The position numbers were made by a program, and so were the translations under genes. A DNA stretch of 64,000 nucleotides from an uncultured Clostridia bacterium (GTDB taxonomy: Bacteria; Bacillota; Clostridia; Lachnospirales; CAG-274): contig CANRBC010000007.1 of NCBI GenBank assembly GCA_947628755.1, positions 47,227-111,226 of the forward strand, given 5' to 3'. The notes under the pieces are model-generated. The model had not been told where the DNA came from. It saw nothing but the letters and a program-made list of their open reading frames with translations, and made no database searches. Below, piece by piece: positions 61,079 to 64,000 of the stretch; the first letter of the stretch is position 1; the number at the start of each line of letters is the position of its first letter.

Positions 61079-61579
61079 TCACTCTGCTTCCTCCCAGCTG
61101 TGTCTGTGAAGATGTCCCTCCATAAGACAGCCCTTGAAGTTATTCTGCCTTAACGCCTCGTAAAGCACTATTGCCACGGAATTGGAAAGATTAAGACTTC
61201 TGTATTTTTCAAGCATGGGAATCCTTACAGAGGTGCTTCTGTATTTAAGCAATATTTCCTCGGGTATGCCCGAACCCTCGCTGCCGAACATTATAAAATC
61301 GTTTTCGTTGTATTTAACGTCGGTGTAGCATTTTTCAGCCTTGGTGGTAGCCATATAAATTACGGCGTCCTTGTTTTTATTCAGAAAGTCTTCAAAGCTG
61401 TCGTAATAGGTGACGTCTATATCATTCCAGTAGTCCATGCCTGCCCGTTTCAGCATTTTGTCGTTAATGACAAAGCCGAAAGGCCGTATAAGGTGGAGCT
61501 TAGTGCCTGTTGCGGCACAGGTTCTGCCTATGTTTCCCGTGTTGGCAGGTATTTCCGGCTGATGCAGTATTATATTCAC
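61079..61579 (-). CDS. trmL: tRNA (cytidine(34)-2'-O)-methyltransferase TrmL
   Basis: A 166-residue SPOUT methyltransferase that methylates the wobble ribose of tRNA-Leu. The motifs are LHQPEIPANTGNIGRTCAAT, FGSEGSGIPEEIL and IPMLEKYRSLNLSNSVAIVL. The GTG at 61579 is preferred because the protein then begins NIILHQPEIPANTGN like known TrmL proteins. A further GTG at 61600 would add seven residues. It is divergent from the Fur-family gene. Confidence 0.9.
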   Translation of the reverse strand: MNIILHQPEIPANTGNIGRTCAATGTKLHLIRPFGFVINDKMLKRAGMDYWNDIDVTYYDSFEDFLNKNKDAVIYMATTKAEKCYTDVKYNENDFIMFGSEGSGIPEEILLKYRSTSVRIPMLEKYRSLNLSNSVAIVLYEALRQNNFKGCLMEGHLHRHSWEEAE

Positions 61580-61670
61580 ATTTATCACTCTCTTTTGCAC
61601 AGTATAAGTTCATATTAGCACAAAAGCCAATAATTTACAATATAATAAGAGGTTTTTTATAAAAAAAGTA

Positions 61671-61719
61671 TTGACATTAAAGCTAATTTATATTAATCTT
61701 TAATTGATAATAGTTATTT
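61671..61719 (+). promoter_or_regulatory. Promoter of the PerR/Fur-like gene with degenerate Fur-family box
   Basis: TTGACA (61671), 17 bases, TAATCT (61694). Just downstream TGATAAT-A-GTTATTT keeps one perfect half of the 7-1-7 box and about four of seven positions of the other. Autoregulation is plausible. Confidence 0.6.
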
Positions 61720-61744
61720 ATTAGACGGATAGGAGGGGCATACT

Positions 61745-62170
61745 ATGAACAAGCTGGCTGAAAATCTTAAAGCCAACAGACTTAAGGTAACGCCTCAGCG
61801 CCTTGCCATATATAGCTATCTCGCAAGCACAAATGAGCATCCTACTGTTGAAACAATATACAATCATCTTAAGGAGGATTATCCTGCCATGAGCCTTGCC
61901 ACGGTGTATAAGACAGTAGCCTCCCTGCGGGATTGTCATCTTATTCGGGAATTCAATCTGGGCGAGGACTGCAACAGATATGACGCCAACAGCGATGTAC
62001 ACGCCCACCTTTTATGTACCAAATGCCATAGGGTGTTTGATTACTACGGCGATATTGATTTGAAGCACGTAATATATAGGCTCAAAACGGACTTTGGCTT
62101 TGAAACCTCGGCTCTGGATATGAATTTCTACGGTATATGTGACGATTGCAAAAATAATAATGACAAATAA
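61745..62170 (+). CDS. perR: Fur-family regulator, PerR-like
   Basis: A 141-residue Fur-fold protein. The winged helix contains LKVTPQRLAIYSYLASTNEHP and LATVYKTVASLRD. The metal region reads NRYDANSDVHAHLLCTKCHR, then DYYGDIDL, and a second Cys pair CDDC completes the structural zinc site. The regulatory-site residues (Asp, His-x-His, and Asp rather than Glu later) fit PerR better than Fur. It probably controls peroxide genes such as the rubrerythrin at 6409. AGGAGGGG precedes the ATG. Confidence 0.82.
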   Translation: MNKLAENLKANRLKVTPQRLAIYSYLASTNEHPTVETIYNHLKEDYPAMSLATVYKTVASLRDCHLIREFNLGEDCNRYDANSDVHAHLLCTKCHRVFDYYGDIDLKHVIYRLKTDFGFETSALDMNFYGICDDCKNNNDK

Positions 62171-62206
62171 GGTATTGCATTGAGTATAGAATGCAGTACC
62201 TTTTTT
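62171..62206 (+). terminator. Intrinsic terminator after the PerR-like gene
   Basis: GGTATTGCATT/AATGCAGTACC (one G-U) with an eight-base loop, then six T. The GTTGCATT/AATGC core echoes the terminator at 6361. Confidence 0.88.
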
Positions 62207-62318
62207 ATTGAAAAGCACTTGACTTATAGTTAGCTTTAAGTTTTATAATTATAAATATAAAGGAGTATTTCCAACGGCAAGGGAAGTATTGTCTGAGGAA
62301 AGGATAAGGAGGCTTATT

Positions 62319-63443
62319 ATGGAAAAATATTTCGGAGAGAGTACACCGAAGCTGGGATTTGGCTTAATGCGTCTGCCTAAGCTGAAAAACGGAAAAATCG
62401 ACATTGAACAGACTAAAAAAATGGTGGATATGTTTATGGAGGCAGGTCTTACATACTTTGACACCGCATACGTATACGACGGCGGAGAGTCCGAGCAGGC
62501 GGCAAAGGCTGCTCTTGTAGACCGCTATCCCCGTGAGAGCTATACCCTTGCCACAAAGCTGTGCGCATGGATGGGCGCTCATGATGAAAAAAGCGCTAAG
62601 CAGCAGTTTTATACTAGCCTTGAAAGAACGGGAGCAGGATATTTTGACTATTATCTCCTCCATGCTCTGCAGGCGGGAAACTACAAGACATACGATAAGT
62701 ACCATATATGGGATTTTGTAAAGGAGCAGAAAGAAAAGGGACTTATAAAGCATTGGGGCTTTTCATTCCACGCTTCTCCCGAAATACTTGACGAGCTGCT
62801 CAACGCCCATCCCGACGCTGAGTTTGTACAGCTTCAGCTCAATTATGCAGACTGGGAAAATCCCGACGTTATGGCAAGAGCCAATTACGAGGTGGCAAGA
62901 AAGCACGGCAAGAGCATTGTGGTAATGGAGCCTGTAAAGGGCGGCGCTTTGGCGTCTCCTCCCAAGGAGGTCCTTAAGGTGTTCAAAGAAGCGGCTCCCA
63001 ATGCTTCTGCAGCGTCATGGGCAATAAGATATGCCGCTTCTCTTGAGGGCATTATTACGGTGCTTTCCGGTATGTCAAATATTGAGCAGATGTCGGATAA
63101 TCTTTCTTATATGAAAAATTTCAGACCGCTGGATACTTCGGAGCAGAAGGTCATACATAAGGCTCAGGAAATAATGGGCAGCATACCGTCTATTCCCTGC
63201 ACCGCCTGTCACTACTGTACCGCAGGCTGTCCTATGCAGATACCTATTCCGGAAATATTTGCCGCGCGTAATCAGCAGATAGTATGGGGACAGCTGGAAA
63301 AGGGCAGAAATATGTATTCCGAGGCAGTACAAAACGGCGGAAAGGCTTCGGAGTGTATAGCCTGCGGACAATGTGAAAGAGCTTGCCCACAGCAGATAGA
63401 CGTTATTGCAAGACTTAAGGAATGTGCTGAAAATTTGGAATGA
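62319..63443 (+). CDS. Aldo/keto reductase with C-terminal 4Fe-4S clusters
   Basis: A 374-residue fusion. Residues about 1-280 are an aldo/keto reductase barrel: LGFGLMRLPK, the catalytic Asp/Tyr in TYFDTAYVYDGGESE, Lys in LATKLC, His in YLLHAL. Residues about 290-370 carry two ferredoxin-like clusters, CTACHYCTAGCPMQIPIP and CIACGQCERACPQQID. Such proteins are common in anaerobes; the substrate is unknown. The ATG at 62319 has AAGGAGG six bases upstream. A degenerate TTATAATTATAAATA near 62240 resembles a PerR box, so control by the neighbouring regulator is possible. Confidence 0.88.
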   Translation: MEKYFGESTPKLGFGLMRLPKLKNGKIDIEQTKKMVDMFMEAGLTYFDTAYVYDGGESEQAAKAALVDRYPRESYTLATKLCAWMGAHDEKSAKQQFYTSLERTGAGYFDYYLLHALQAGNYKTYDKYHIWDFVKEQKEKGLIKHWGFSFHASPEILDELLNAHPDAEFVQLQLNYADWENPDVMARANYEVARKHGKSIVVMEPVKGGALASPPKEVLKVFKEAAPNASAASWAIRYAASLEGIITVLSGMSNIEQMSDNLSYMKNFRPLDTSEQKVIHKAQEIMGSIPSIPCTACHYCTAGCPMQIPIPEIFAARNQQIVWGQLEKGRNMYSEAVQNGGKASECIACGQCERACPQQIDVIARLKECAENLE

Positions 63444-63563
63444 TGATGTAAATGGTTTTTAAATTGAGGGAATATTCTGAGTTATTTACTATTTTATAAT
63501 GATCATTCCACCGCTGATGCGGACAGCACTTTGCCAGCCTATGACTGAATGACAAAAACTCAG

Positions 63564-63775
63564 ACTGTTGAAAAAACAATATTTTGACAGTAAATATGAA
63601 TTAAGATAAAGAACGGTCTGCAAAAAAAGCGTCGCAGACTTTAATCCGCAGGAGGAATTCACTTCCTCCGAGGACAGGAACTTTACTGATATTTTGCATA
63701 CTTGCAAAATATCAGTAAACACGGCTGGTTCCTTCCTTAGCTAACTGAAAGAAATGCCAAAAAGCATTTCTTTCA
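63564..63775 (+). repeat. Structured interspersed element, copy B
   Basis: 212 bases in plus orientation, matching copy A (7061-7273, minus). Shared blocks are ACTGTT..GACAGT, GTCTGC..GCAGACTTTAATCCGC, GAGGACAGGAAC, ACACGGCTGGTTCC and the terminal TGAAAGAAATGC/GCATTTCTTTCA hairpin. The two variable hairpins here are GGAGGAA/TTCCTCC and ACTGATATTTTGCA/TGCAAAATATCAGT, wholly different from copy A but again perfectly paired. It is non-coding. It occupies most of the 480-base gap between the reductase gene and the last partial gene. Confidence 0.75.
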
Positions 63776-63808
63776 AGCGTGTCGATTTTATCGACATGCT
63801 AAATAAAA

Positions 63809-63847
63809 ACTGTCGCGTTACGATTTTTCATAACGCGACAGCTTTTT
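63809..63847. terminator. Terminator hairpin, third relative of the GCTGTCGC family
   Basis: CTGTCGCGTTA/TAACGCGACAG with a ten-base loop and CTTTTT exit. The ends (TAAATAAAA before, GACAGCTTTT after) match the hairpins at 34671 and 40852, while the inner stem differs. A smaller TGTCGAT/ATCGACA hairpin precedes it at about 63780-63796. Confidence 0.7.
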
Positions 63848-63925
63848 GTCTTGGGAAGTTATTTAAGGGAAATTTTCTTTTCTGTATAAAATCTTTTATC
63901 TTTTATTTTCTTATCTATTAATTTA

Positions 63926-64000
63926 TTAAGCAATACCCATATCGTACTTGCTGTCTGTGCACTGTACTGCAGCTGCGCCGCCGTTGTGTCCCATAAGGTT
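63926..64000 (-). CDS. 3' end of an unidentified gene (truncated by the window)
   Basis: The minus strand is open from the window edge to TAA at 63926-63928 and encodes NLMGHNGGAAAVQCTDSKYD then MGIA at the C-terminus. Codon choice (GGC, GCA, GAC/AAC) is like the core genes. The fragment is too short to name a family. Confidence 0.5.
   Translation of the reverse strand, partial: NLMGHNGGAAAVQCTDSKYDMGIA

Overview
The window reads as chromosomal DNA of a spore-forming, strictly fermentative Clostridia (low-GC Gram-positive, gut-type). The reasons are: AAGGAGG-type ribosome binding sites and TTGACA/TATAAT promoters throughout; the long scRNA-type SRP RNA; sporulation-linked genes (a SASP-like peptide behind a sigma-G-like promoter, YlmC/YmxH, YtaF); anaerobe enzymes (reverse rubrerythrin, pyruvate formate-lyase, a Re-citrate-synthase-like protein, an EFR1-type flavodoxin-ferredoxin); and a secreted GH105 pectin-side-chain hydrolase. 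No phage, insertion-sequence transposase or CRISPR array is visible. A pectin-degrading Oscillospirales/Monoglobus-like bacterium would fit, but I cannot fix the genus from sequence alone.

Layout. 1-2.8 kb: end of a sugar isomerase gene, then an overlapping run mpg, nadD-yqeK fusion, rsfS. 2.9-3.15 kb: a Phe-Gly-Gly tRNA operon on the minus strand. 3.4-6.3 kb: a 44-residue peptide gene and a large secreted GH105 enzyme. 6.4-7.6 kb: rubrerythrin under a perfect Fur/PerR box, a structured repeat, and the SASP-like gene. 7.7-12.9 kb: two unknown small genes, citrate synthase plus isocitrate dehydrogenase, DUF2461, tadA, HAD. 13 kb: SRP RNA. 13.4-20.5 kb: stalk-domain protein, DUF1385-prmC-prfA-glgP, EFR1 protein. 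21-38 kb, mostly minus strand: CPBP protease, AI-2E family permease, P-type ATPase, a zinc-ribbon pseudokinase, RluA, a methyltransferase with an apparent frameshift, YlmC, an esterase, map, DUF2161, pepP, dCMP deaminase, a SpoU methylase and KtrAB. 38-40.5 kb: aroC-lysA. 40.9-43.5 kb: a split pyruvate formate-lyase operon. 43.7-51.8 kb: murA, DUF5711, cvpA, yigZ, two stalk-domain paralogs, and an ECF sigma/anti-sigma pair. 51.8-53.1 kb: L20 leader with infC-rpmI-rplT. 53.6-56.8 kb: a BlaI-controlled class D beta-lactamase island whose blaR1 carries an in-frame stop. 57-64 kb: AlkD-like protein, rbgA, rplS, trmL, a PerR/Fur regulator, an iron-sulfur aldo-keto reductase, and the second copy of the structured repeat.

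The most unusual items are as follows. (1) The pyruvate formate-lyase core lacks its glycyl-radical domain. That domain is encoded separately two genes downstream, and a degenerate radical-free paralog lies between. (2) Two families of interspersed palindromic elements keep their flanking sequence but change hairpin arms in a compensatory way, which suggests selected RNA or ssDNA structure. (3) blaR1 is interrupted by an in-frame stop, and a methyltransferase gene by a one-base homopolymer shift. (4) A kinase-like membrane protein has lost every catalytic motif.

Regulatory logic visible in the sequence: a PerR-like gene at 61.7 kb may act on the rubrerythrin box at 6.98 kb; BlaI boxes sit on both the bla and blaI promoters; an L20 leader carries an attenuator before infC, which appears to start at AUU; and an inverted-repeat leader precedes pflB.
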